From positions 1-64,000 of the forward strand of contig JAGEMR010000137.1 of assembly GCA_021030915.1 (NCBI GenBank): a stretch of 64,000 nucleotides of DNA, in the 5' to 3' direction. Below are positions 53,762-64,000 of the stretch, in pieces. Made by a program: the position numbers and the translations under genes. Within the stretch, counting starts at the first letter, position 1. Every line of letters starts with the position of its first letter. The DNA is from Astrothelium macrocarpum. Taxonomy: Eukaryota > Ascomycota > Dothideomycetes > Trypetheliales > Trypetheliaceae. The notes beneath the pieces were generated by a model that was given only the letters and a program-made list of their open reading frames with translations, had not been told where the DNA came from and did not search any database.

Positions 53762-56700
53762 ATGTCTCTCCATTATTCTAACAAGTGGGACAGTCAGAAG
53801 AGTCCTGCAAAGGAAATGAACGGCGCTCCTGAGGTCGATGACAATGCAATCGCTATTGTCGGGTTCTCCTTGGAGTTTCCATCAGCTAGTTCTGTAGACG
53901 AGTTTTGGGATTTGGTTGTTTCGGGTCGATCTGCTGCCAAGGAATTCCCTTCGGACAGACTGAATCACAGTGCCTGGCATAGTGTAGATGGGTCGGTTCA
54001 AGGAACTGTACGTCAGACGAATGATTTCTAGACCAGCTTTGTTGATCTCTTTACTAGGTTCGCCCCAAAAAATCGTACTTTCTAGACCGAGACATCGCAA
54101 CATTTGATGCACCATTCTTCTCCATTACCGCCGCCGAAGCGGTTGCCATGGATCCTCAACAGCGTGGTCTCCTGGAAGTCACGTACAGAGCGCTCGAAAA
54201 CGGTTAGTACTGTAGTATGCGTGATCCACTGCTCGCTAACTTGTGAAGCTGGCATACCTATGTCTGAGATCGACGGCAGCAGTGCTTCTGTATTTACTGG
54301 ATACTTTACCGCAGACTATCTTATGCTTGCTGGTAAGGATCCGGAGAAAATGCCCAAATATTCCGCTACTGGATCCGCTGGCGCAATGCTTTCAAACCGG
54401 ATCAGCAGCTTTTTCAACTTGAATGGCCCAAGTGTCACTGTTGACACAGCATGCTCGAGCAGCCTTGTGGCACTCGATATGGCGTGTCAATCAATTCGAA
54501 GTGGGGAGTCAGCTCTAGTAAGATGTTTTATCCACTTCAATGTATGCATTCTAATTCAATACACCAGAGCATCGTAGCTGGATGTAATCTTATATACTCT
54601 CTTGACTTATTTATTGGATTGTCAAACATGGGATTTCTCTCTCCAGATGGAGTTTGTCACAGTTTTGATGAACGAGCTAATGGCTATGCTCGCGGAGAAG
54701 GGTTTGGAGCGTTGATAATCAAACCTGTCCACGAAGCTCTTCGAAATGGAGACACCATTCGGGCCATAATTCGTGCAACGGCATCTAACCAGAATGGCTC
54801 TACTAGCTTAGGCCATCCGAGCAAAGAAGCTCAGATTCGCTTAATAACGGATACTTACAGCCGCACTAAATTAGACATGTCTCAAACCAATTTCGTTGAA
54901 GCTCATGGGACGGGAACATCAACAGGCGATCCGATCGAAGCTGCAGCGATAGGAGAAGCGTTTGGCCGCCAGGGCCACAGAGACACTCCCCTATTCATGC
55001 AAGTTCCACTAGCGTGTGTGTAACACTCTACTGACATGATTATGCAGTGGTGCATCAAAATCGAACGTGGGCCATTTAGAAGGAACCAGCGGTCTCGCTG
55101 GAATCATTAAGGCTATCCTAGTTTTGGAGAAAGGCCTCATTCCACCCATCTCAAATCTTGAAAAACTCAATCCGGCAATCGATGCAGAATTCCTAAATCT
55201 TAGAGTAAGTACTGAAAGTCTTAATTGTCTAGTAATGGTGTCTAATGTCCATAGTTTCCAACAAAATGCATACCTTGGCCTACACAGGGCCTGCGTCGGG
55301 CGTCCGTGAACTCTTTTGGCTTTGGCGGCACCAACTCGCACGCTGTACTCGATGATGCTTTTCACTTTTTTAAGGAGCACGGCCTCGAAGGCCATCATTG
55401 TACGATTGTGCCCTCAGTAGCGGCATTTGAATCTTTAGTACGACCACAGAATCGGAGAATCTCCGTTTCCGATTCCAACGACGCTAGAAATTTGGAGCCA
55501 CGGGTATTTGTGTGGTCTGCAGCTGACGAACACAGTATTAGGCGACTTCTTTCCGTATACCAGAAACATCTAGGCACCATGATTAATAATCAGGATAAAT
55601 ATGGGGACTTTCTTGACGATCTTGCGTACACTTTGTTCGAAAGAAGAAGTCTGCTTCCATGGAGATCCTTTGCTATCGCTAGTTCACTAACAGAATTGAT
55701 CGACATTCTCAAATCACCAGCTGCTCCCATTCGCACGAATCTAAATCCCAAACTTGGATTTGTGTTTACTGGACAAGGTGCACAATGGCTTGGCATGGGA
55801 AAAGAGCTTCTCCAATATACAGTTTTCCGCCGCAGTGTTGATCATGCAGAAGCATATTTGCGAAATTATGGATGTTCTTGGAAACCTTCAGGTAACTTTT
55901 CACATAGAGAAAATACTACTCCTACTTATGCGGATGAAAACTTAGATTTTATGATTGAAACCGAGCTTAACCATAATGTCGACGATCCTCGATTCTCACA
56001 GCCGCTCTGCACGATTCTTCAAGTCGGACTTGTGGATTTATTATTGTCTTTCAACGTCCGTCCGGCAGGAGTTGTTGGCCATTCGAGCGGCGAGATTGCG
56101 GCTGCATATGCTGCTGGTGCGATATCATGTGAGTCCGCGTGGAAATTGGCCTACTACCGAGGGACCCTGTCCAGTGAGCTTTCCAAGCAGAGCCAAAACA
56201 CCGGAGCAATGATATCAGCTGCGCTCTCATATAGTGAAGCTATTGCTTTCACTGACCGGGTCAAGAGCGAAGCTGATTCTGCATCTATGTGCGTCGCTTG
56301 CATCAATAGCCCAAATAATGTGACCATCTCTGGCGATCAAAATCTTGTTCTGCAACTTAAAGAGGCGCTGGACAAAGAGCAAATCTTTAATCGAATTTTG
56401 CCGGTACCAGTCGCTTATCATTCTGCTCAAATGTTTAGTATTGCAGAGTCATACTCAGAGAGTATAGGTTCTCTTGAGGATGGAAAAAGACGAAGTGAAT
56501 CCGTACCAATGGTCTCTTCTGTGACAGGACGTGTTATCTCCGCACATGAGCTTCGTCAGCCATCTTATTGGGTTCAGAATATGGTCTCTCAAGTCAAATT
56601 CACTGACGCCTTGGGCGGGATTTGCTCGTTCGCTGGAAAAAGAACAATGAAAAAAATCGATCTTAGCCACAAGAATGCAATATCGGTATCCGACATTTTG

Positions 56701-59700
56701 GAGATTGGTCCTCATTCAACTCTTCAAAATTCAATACGACAGATATTAAGTGACGCATCCTCCAGCCAGCGAATTACATATCATTCCGCGCTTAGCCGTC
56801 ACAAGTCAGCAATTTCTACGCTCATGCAGAGTTTGGGAAAGTTGCACTGTCTAGGACATGCCATGAACATTTCAAAACTCAATGCATTAAATGATCAAGG
56901 CCAGTGCCAAAGCGAAAGAATGGTTATTCCGTCCTTACCCAGATATCCTTTTGACCATACGAGGAAATACTGGAGAGAATCCCGAATCAGCACAAAAATG
57001 AGGTTCAGAGATCATAGCACGAATGATTTCTTGGGGGCTCCAGTTGCTGACTGGAATCCCCTGGAACCGCGTTGGCGCAAGTTTCTAACATGCTCTCCTT
57101 CTTCTTCTTCTGCTTGGATTCGTGACCACAAAGTGTGTATGAATCTGGAGTTTACTATCCACTAGCTAACGTCTTCAGATCAACGGCGATGTTATATTTC
57201 CAGCTGCCGGAATGCTAGTCATGGCATTAGAAGCCATTGCTCAGATTACGGTGGATTCCAATCAAGAAATAGTAGGGTACGAGTTCAGAGATACCGAATT
57301 TCTCTCCGCCTTGCCCGTGCCTGAGGATGAAGAAGGAATCGAGACTCAGCTCTGCTTGAAACACTTAGGCGACTCGTCCATCGTTATGGAGCGTGGATTC
57401 GAGTTTCGTATATATGCATACAAGGAAAATCTCGCTTCTGAGGTCTGCAGGGGTAATGTCCAAGCAGTCTACGCAAACAAACCTTCTGCGTCGATTGATA
57501 ACAGCCGCGAATCCAGCGAAACGTTACGTCTCGCTCTCGACCAAGCCACAGACTTTCTCTCCAAATGTCCCAAGGATACAACCGGCTCGTCTATATACAC
57601 TCGGCTGTACAAGTTTGGATATCACTTTGGCAATAGTTTTCGCCGCATAGAACACGTATATTACGAAGATACTGGTGAAGCAGTGGGGAAAATCTCTATT
57701 TTCGATGATCATTTAACAAGACCAAAAATTATTCACCCCGCCACGTTGGACGGTATTCTGCAGATGATGCTCCCGGCCGTGACCAGAGGCGGTAACGTCA
57801 AGATTCCCACCATGATTCCAACCAGAGTGAGTCGACTGCGAATACCTAGCACGGCTGTTCTTGTGGATTCAGCTTCCCAAATCCAGGCCCATGTTTGCCT
57901 CCGCCACACAAGTCCTCGAACTACGGAGTCTGTGATCAATGCTGTCAGCCAAAAACATGGCTCTTTTCAACTTGAAATAGAGGGCATTGAGGCCAAAGCT
58001 GTGACAGGCTCAGAAGACTCTCAACCTGAGTTGGAGTTTGCTCGAAGGTTGTGCTTTGGAATTGCCTACAAGACAGATACTTCGCTTTTGGATAAGAACG
58101 ATCTCCAAAAAGTTCTAAACCTCCAAAGACTCAATATATCCGATCCTTCAGTCTTGTGGGGGGATATCCGTGCATTCCTCTTAGCTTTGATTAACGAGAC
58201 TTCAAGGCAAGTAAAGCCAGATGAGGTTCCATCAAAGTCGCCACACCTTGCCCAGCACCTCGACTGGTTAAAGCGCAAATCCAAAGATGATCTAGTAGTA
58301 ACTGCTTCTGTGGATGAATTGCATTATCGCCTGGAGAAGCATGGTAGACTCGGACAAATCTATTCGAATTTTGGACGACAGCTGAAAAGCATTCTCACGG
58401 GCCATTGTGATGCACTGGAGCTTCTGAGCCAAGATAATACTCTCCAGGATTATTACAACATCATTGCCGAAACATGGAAGTTTATTGGCTCCATGAAGCT
58501 ATATCTAGAGCTTCTGTCTCACAAGAATCCTTCTTTGAAGATCATGGAGGTCGGCGCAGGCACTGGTGCAACAACAAAGCACCTGCTGGAAGCGCTAGTC
58601 ACCACCACTTCGCGAGGATATTCGTCCAGGTACTCTATCTTTGATTTTACTGATATTTCTGCTTCTTTTCTGGCGAAAGCGCGAGACAGTTTCGGTCAAT
58701 ATCCAAAGATGCATTTTGGTCTTTTTGATGTCCAAAAAGATCCAGCCACGCAAGGCTTCGGAGAGGCCTCTTACGATGTGATCATTGCCTCAAATGTGAG
58801 TTAGTTCTCGGGTTTCTAAGCATACGTTAATTGTCTTCTGCAAGGTTCTACATGCAACAGAACGTTTGGAAGTCACCTTACGTTCACTAAGAAAATTGTT
58901 GAAGAGGTTAGTAGCAAGTCTTTTGGACTCCCTACGAGCAACACTGAACTATCATAAATTCTAGGGACGGAAAACTATTTCTGATTGAAATCACGGAGCC
59001 AGAGTCGATAGCTGCGCCAATTATCTTTGGATGTTTACCTGGGTGGTGGCAGGGTAAGATACAAGCTAATCGTCATCCGGGCACGCTAACAGGATACCAG
59101 GCGCTGATTTCTACAGAATCCAAAGTCCTTTGGTAACCGAGCAGCAGTGGAATGGTATTTTGGCTCAAAATGGATTCTCCGGTGTTGATGTTACCTTTCG
59201 TGATTATGACACCGAGGACCATTTTGTAAGCTTCATGATTTCAACTGCGGTCGAGGACGGTCCTGTCAAAGAACTATCAAATATCCCTATCTCCATAGTT
59301 ACTGGGTTCGAACCTAATTTGAAGACACCAATCAGGATATTAGTGGAGGAGCAGGTCAGCTCTTCAGATCTGGAAGTGGGGACATTCTATGACGCAATTG
59401 AAAACAAACAAATTACTGATAGATTGGTCATTTTGGTATATGATCGATCATGGCCAAGCCTCGATAGCCTAGATGACAACCAATATCGTGTCTTTCAGTC
59501 AGTTCTGACACAGTCGAAAGCTATCCTCTGGATTAGCGAGCAGACAAGTCCACCCGAAGTGTGTCCTCAGCAAAACATAATAACAGGGCTTGCAAGAACG
59601 CTTCGCTTAGAACGAAGCGGTCTTATTTTCACAACACTTTTTCTGGGTGAACGGAATAAAACACATCAGAAGCAGCATATTGCACAAGCTCTGGAGAATA

Positions 59701-62114
59701 CCCTCAAAGGCTTGGAAGAAGGCACTTACGAGCCCGAACTAGTGGCATCTGATGAAACTCTCACAATTCCTCGAGTCTATGAAGATGACGACCTCAATCA
59801 GACTGTTCACAAATCTACAAGTGGTCACGGTCAGCTGACAGCGTTCCAAGAACAAGATCTAAGCCTCAAAATTCAATCACCGGGTCTTTTAGACTCCCTG
59901 TATTTTGAAGAAGTCCCGAACGACCCCAAGCAGTTGTTGCCCGATGAGCTGGAACTAGAAGTAAAGGCCATCGGAGTCAATTTCAAAGACGTCCTCGTTG
60001 CATTGGGTAACGTCAACGACAATACCTTTGGTACCGAGTGTTCTGGCGAGGTGTTACGAACAGGGTCTCACTGCAGACTAAAACCTGGAGATCTGGTTGT
60101 TGCCAGTCATCTGGATTGTTTTCGTGGGTGGATACGTTGCAAACAGTCTGCGGTAGAAATTATACCACCGGGTTTATCCTTGGTAGAAGCAGCGGCCATT
60201 CCCACCAACTTCATTACCGCATATCGTGGACTTATCGAAATCGCTCGGCTTTCTGAAGATGAAACAGTTTTAATCCACGCCGGAGCGGGCGGCACCGGTC
60301 AAGCTGCCATCCAAATCGCTCAGCACTGCAAAGCTAAGGTTTTCGTAACTGTCAGCTCAGAAAAGAAGAAGGAGCTGTTAGTGCAGCTCTATAACATTCC
60401 TATCGAGCAGATACTGTATAGTCGCGATCTTTCTTTTGCAAAGGCAGTAAAACGTTTGACCCAGGGCAAAGGTGTGGACGTCGTTTTTAACTCTTTGTCG
60501 GGGCCAAGCCTTGTGGCTTCATGGGAATGCGTTGCGCCCTATGGCCGTTTCGTTGAAATAGGAAAGAGGGATATCATTTCTCGTCACAGTCTACCGATGG
60601 CCCAATTTGCGGAAAATGTAACATTTAGCGCTGTCGATATTGCGGCGATGGGAAGAGAGCGTCTCATGCTAATATCGAATGCTCTACGTGAAGTACTTGA
60701 GCTTTTCAGACGGAAGATACTACGGCCGGTATCTCCAATGAAGGTGTTCCCCATTTCGCAGGTGGAGGAATCCTTTCGGTATCTTCAAAGCGGAAAGAAT
60801 GCAGGCAAAGTTGTTATTGAAATTGCGCCGCAGACTCAAGTATCAGTAAGTTCAGATTATGTCCGACTTAAAAAAGACAGAACTAACGTGTCCAGGCGGT
60901 TCTCAATTCGACATCTCGACAAAGTTTCTGCCCCAACACCACTTTCGTGATCTCAGGCGGATTAGGCGGCCAAGGCCGAAGCGTGGCTCGATGGATGGTT
61001 TCAAAAGGTGCTCGCCATCTGCTTCTTCTTTCGAGAACCGGAGCAAAGAGCAAGTCTGCGAGCACTTTCTTGGAGGAGATGACTGCTGCTGGAATCAATA
61101 TCTTCGCGCCTCCCTGCGATATTTCAGATCTTGTCAGCTTGAAGGGAGTACTAGAAGATTGCAAGCATAAGCTACCTCCGATTCGAGGTTGCATTCAGTC
61201 GTCAATGGTCGTCAAGGTGAGTAAACCCTCTCAAAATCTTACAACTTGCCTCTGAATTTAGATAGGATAAAATGTTCGAGAAGATGACCTCATCCGAATG
61301 GAGTCAAGCGCTCCTGCCAAAGGTCACCGGCTCCTGGAATCTGCACAAACTTTTACCGCGGGATTTGGATTTCTTCATTTTCTTTTCTTCAGTCACCGGA
61401 ATCATTGGTTCACAGATTCAAGCCAATTATGCTGGGGGAAATACTTTCGAAGATGCACTGGCCCACTTCCGCCTCGCACGGGGAGAAAAGGCCACATCGT
61501 TGAACTTGAGTGCCATGGAGTCAGAAGGGATTCTGAGCGATCATCGGGACGTTTTTGATCAAATAATAAACGTTAGACAGCTTCTCCCAATGTCTCAACC
61601 CGAGCTTTTTGCGATTATAGACGAATATTGCCATGCGTCAGCCACGCGTGGCCAGGTCGTCACAGGATTAGAAATCCCGTCGACGGTTGCAGCAAAAGGA
61701 GCCCAGCAGCCCGCGTGGATGAGTCAGCCAATGTTCAGCCAATTACACCAACTTTCAAACTCTGCGACCAATGTTCGTTCCTCGAGAGAAGAAGATACCG
61801 GCAGTGAAGAGTTCTCTAATATCGTGCAACATTCCAAGTCTCTTGAGGAAGTCGTGGGATCTTTGATGAGAATTGTTGTTAAAAAAATATGCAGATTTTT
61901 GTCAATGTCAACGTCAGATTTCGATGTTTCTGTCCCGTTGCATACATACGGTGTCGATTCACTGGTTGCGACAGAGCTTCGCAGCTGGCTGCTGAAGACG
62001 TTGAAGGTTGAAATTTCTGTTTTTGAAATACTCGGTGGGTCGTCAGCACAGACTTTAGTAACAAGTATTGGCTCTAAGTTATGGGATACTTCGAAACGAG
62101 GTCATTCGGATTAA
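53762..62114 (+). CDS. Highly reducing type I polyketide synthase (KS-AT-DH-MT-ER-KR-ACP)
   Basis: Twelve exons: 53762-54007, 54058-54202, 54249-54517, 54568-54998, 55048-55204, 55255-57132, 57179-58795, 58845-58906, 58965-59053, 59101-60845, 60896-61216 and 61266-62114. All are in phase, giving 2602 residues. KS has Cys199 in VDTACSSS, His333 in EAHGTGT and His373 in NVGHLEG. AT has Ser693 in GHSSGE. DH has His1041 in IRDHK and Asp1233 in ATLDG. MT has VGAGTGATTKHL (about 1500). ER has VGVNFKDVLVALGN and GAGGTGQAAIQIA (about 2025). KR has GGLGGQG (2234) and Tyr2375 in QANYAGGN. ACP has Ser2552 in GVDSL. No thioesterase domain is present, so release needs a trans enzyme. The fourth intron (54999-55047) uses a GC donor, GCAAGT. 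Product: a reduced, possibly methylated polyketide, structure unknown. Confidence 0.93.
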
Positions 62115-62519
62115 AGGACGAGGAGTGATCGAGAGCATTATAGAAGAATGCCCTTGCATGTAATTGAGTTTAGAGGTTAGCAAACGCTCAATAGAAAAAA
62201 ATAAAAATTTAATGTCATTTTTCTAAGCCTAAGCCTTTGTGCGTACGGAGGTTGTTGGCCCAACTTATTGGCGAAATTTAGTGAGAGAGATGTTGACTTG
62301 ACTACAAGATATGTCAAGAAAAGCAGCTGGGCTATGTAGCTATGAAGCTACAACAGCAAGAATGCAAATTAAAATGTTTGAAAGCCAGAGACTAGCTTAC
62401 AAGGCTATCCAAGCAGACTGAGAAACATCCATTTCAAAACCCACTATATGTGGGTACGATGTCGCTGTCCTGTCATTTCAAAGGACACGCTACTCACCCA
62501 TCTCCCATAAAACTCAAAT
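62115..62519. other. Intergenic, convergent 3' ends
   Basis: Between the PKS stop and the UPF0047 stop. No gene or repeat seen. Confidence 0.5.
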
Positions 62520-63116
62520 TCAGTAAGTCTCTCCCTGCAGCGTAGCAACCAATCGACGACTCTGCTTTGCATCACGAAACTCCAACAAATACAAGCCCTG
62601 CCACGTCCCCAACGCCAACCTCCCCTCCGAAATCGGAATCGTCACGCTCGCCCCCACCAACGCACTCTTCACATGCGCCGGCATATCATCCGCGCCCTCA
62701 CAACTATGCCTATACAGCTCCCCTCCGCCCTGCACCTTCCTACCCTCAGCATCCTTCCCACTCGCGCGCCCACTCCCCAGCCCCGCGAGATTGTCGCCAA
62801 CGCCCGACCCTTCCTCGGGTACCAACCGGTCCAGCGCGTCAGTCATGTCGAGGCGCACGTCGGAGTCCCAGTTTTCGTTCAACGACAGCGCGCACGACGT
62901 GTGCTGCACGAAGACGTGGCACAGCCCCACGCGGTACCGCGCTATCTCCGGAACGGCGCGTGTCAGATCCTGCGTGATGAGGTGCGCGCCGCGGCCACGG
63001 GAGGAGATGGCGAGCGCGCGCTGTTGCCAGCTGGAGCTGCTTGGCTTTGTGCTGTTTGGAGTTGCTGCTGCGGCTGCTGCTGTTGTTGCGGTTGACGTGG
63101 GGTCGTCGTTTGCCAT
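62520..63116 (-). CDS. UPF0047 (YjbQ-like) protein
   Basis: A single exon. Starting at MANDDPTST it gives 198 residues. The core begins QQRALAISSRGRGAHLITQDL and has the family signature HTSCALSLNENWDSDV, HVKSALVGASVTIPI and LGTWQGLYLLEFRD. Bacterial YjbQ has weak thiamine phosphate synthase activity in vitro; the true role is uncertain. An insert of about 25 residues (SGRASGKDAEGRK region) sits in the loop after EEGSGVGDN. The frame is open upstream to 63587, adding 157 residues with a hydrophobic start and a Thr/Pro-rich stretch. I place the start at 63116 because bacterial and fungal members are short, but the longer form is not excluded. Confidence 0.8.
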   Translation of the reverse strand: MANDDPTSTATTAAAAAATPNSTKPSSSSWQQRALAISSRGRGAHLITQDLTRAVPEIARYRVGLCHVFVQHTSCALSLNENWDSDVRLDMTDALDRLVPEEGSGVGDNLAGLGSGRASGKDAEGRKVQGGGELYRHSCEGADDMPAHVKSALVGASVTIPISEGRLALGTWQGLYLLEFRDAKQSRRLVATLQGETY

Positions 63117-63587
63117 GATTTTTTGTGGATGCTGAGGACTGTTTGGTGGGATGGGAGCTGCGTGAGGGATGGAGGGTGGAGGAGGGGGGTGTGGGGGTGA
63201 TGGTTCGGATGGAGGAGCGAGAACAGTAGTCGGAGGAGGATGTGTGGTGTCCTCTTCTGTGACGGTCGTGACGGTGACTATGGCGTCCTTTGTAGTGCTT
63301 GTGCTTTGGGTGGATGTGGCCGTGAGTATGATTGTGGATGTGACCGTGTACATGCAGTTGTGGAGCGAATCCGATACCAAAGCCTGAGGCGCCGGTGGGG
63401 GCACCGGACATAGACTCCGTGGTGGCGAGTTGGAAGAAGTTTTCAAGGTGTTGAGAATAGTAAGTGGTAACTTGAGTATGTAGTTAAAGGCAGCGGGGAA
63501 AAATGCGGTAATGAAGAGCAGAAGAAACAGAGGACAGTTCAGGGCGGTAGGTTGAAATGGCATCGCTGTGGAGAAGGGGAATTGCAA

Positions 63588-64000
63588 CGAACGACGTCAT
63601 TTCCAATAGTTTGTCGAGTGGCCAGCGCCTGACGATGCGGAAACAAATCTTGTATGTTAGTCTTGAACTGTGGCGCTCCTCATTCTAATCGACGCGTCTG
63701 CGATTGTGACATCGATTTCACGGCTTTTCATTTCGATGTTCGTCAATAGTCGTACAATCGCGATGTTCACAAAGGAAAGGCGCCCGGCTTCGTCATTGGT
63801 AACCTGATCCGTTACAAAAAGCAACTCATGACTAGCCCCAGAAAAACCCCATCTATCCAAGTCCAATTCTAAACTACCTTACCGACATACAATGGCGCAA
63901 TGTCTATCAAGCGCGTTCCTAGTGCTGTTCCAAATGCCATACTCTGTCTTTCGACTGTACTCCTGTGACATCAGTCTAATCAAGGCCTACACTCATTCAC
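63588..64000. other. Window edge, no gene supported
   Basis: About 410 bp with only a 69-codon minus ORF (63866-63657) of unknown nature. A gene may begin beyond the right edge. Confidence 0.35.

Noticed and set aside
62839..63411. His-rich minus ORF beginning MSGAPTGASG
   Set aside because: It overlaps the UPF0047 core in another frame; the His run comes from the same low-complexity DNA as the Thr-rich frame.

Overview
The window is nuclear DNA from a filamentous ascomycete (Pezizomycotina). Genes carry short GT-AG introns of about 45-130 bp with CTRAC-like branch sites. The gene set is typical of the group: fungal NLR, highly reducing PKS, GH28 and GH18 enzymes, DHA1/DHA2 transporters. Gene-bearing DNA alternates with almost pure A/T blocks full of stop codons, the usual outcome of repeat-induced point mutation (RIP). 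I cannot place the genus.

Layout. 1-1.1 kb: AT-rich block, then a solo LTR (1164-1503). 2.0-3.8 kb: trypsin/V8-like serine protease of four exons, followed by a tRNA-like sequence. 5.6-9.5 kb: divergent pair of a DHA1 MFS transporter and a 2-oxoglutarate/Fe(II) oxygenase, whose shared promoter holds a 53-bp inverted repeat. 10.0-14.4 kb: AidB-like acyl-CoA dehydrogenase and rhamnogalacturonase. 16.3-21.6 kb: a 1662-residue NLR-like protein (helical N-terminus, P-loop NTPase, ankyrin repeats, SPRY). 21.7-34.5 kb: conserved housekeeping block with TFIIIC subunit, PP2A B56 subunit, FGAM synthase, SGT1 and a small DUF1115-like protein. 34.6-42.8 kb: GH18 chitinase, then a zone of decay (LDAH-like hydrolase with one stop, fragment of a rhodopsin-like membrane protein, DHA2 transporter with one stop), then an intact FSH1-like hydrolase. 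43.3-52.5 kb: transposon graveyard with minisatellites, a solo LTR, a MITE, one TIR transposon nested in another, and a pogo/Fot1-like relic. 53.8-62.1 kb: complete highly reducing PKS. 62.5-63.1 kb: UPF0047 (YjbQ-like) protein.

Gene boundaries below come from hand splicing. Exon phases were checked at every junction and the joined frames are open, apart from the two single stop codons noted. Two genes need micro-exons (13 and 19 nt) and one PKS intron has a GC donor. The PKS, the FSH1-like hydrolase (the family of the PKS-releasing enzyme LovG) and the broken DHA2 exporter may be parts of one secondary-metabolite locus split by the RIP-affected island; this is inference. Both single-stop pseudogenes lie within about 6 kb of the island, and both stops can be explained by one RIP-type transition.
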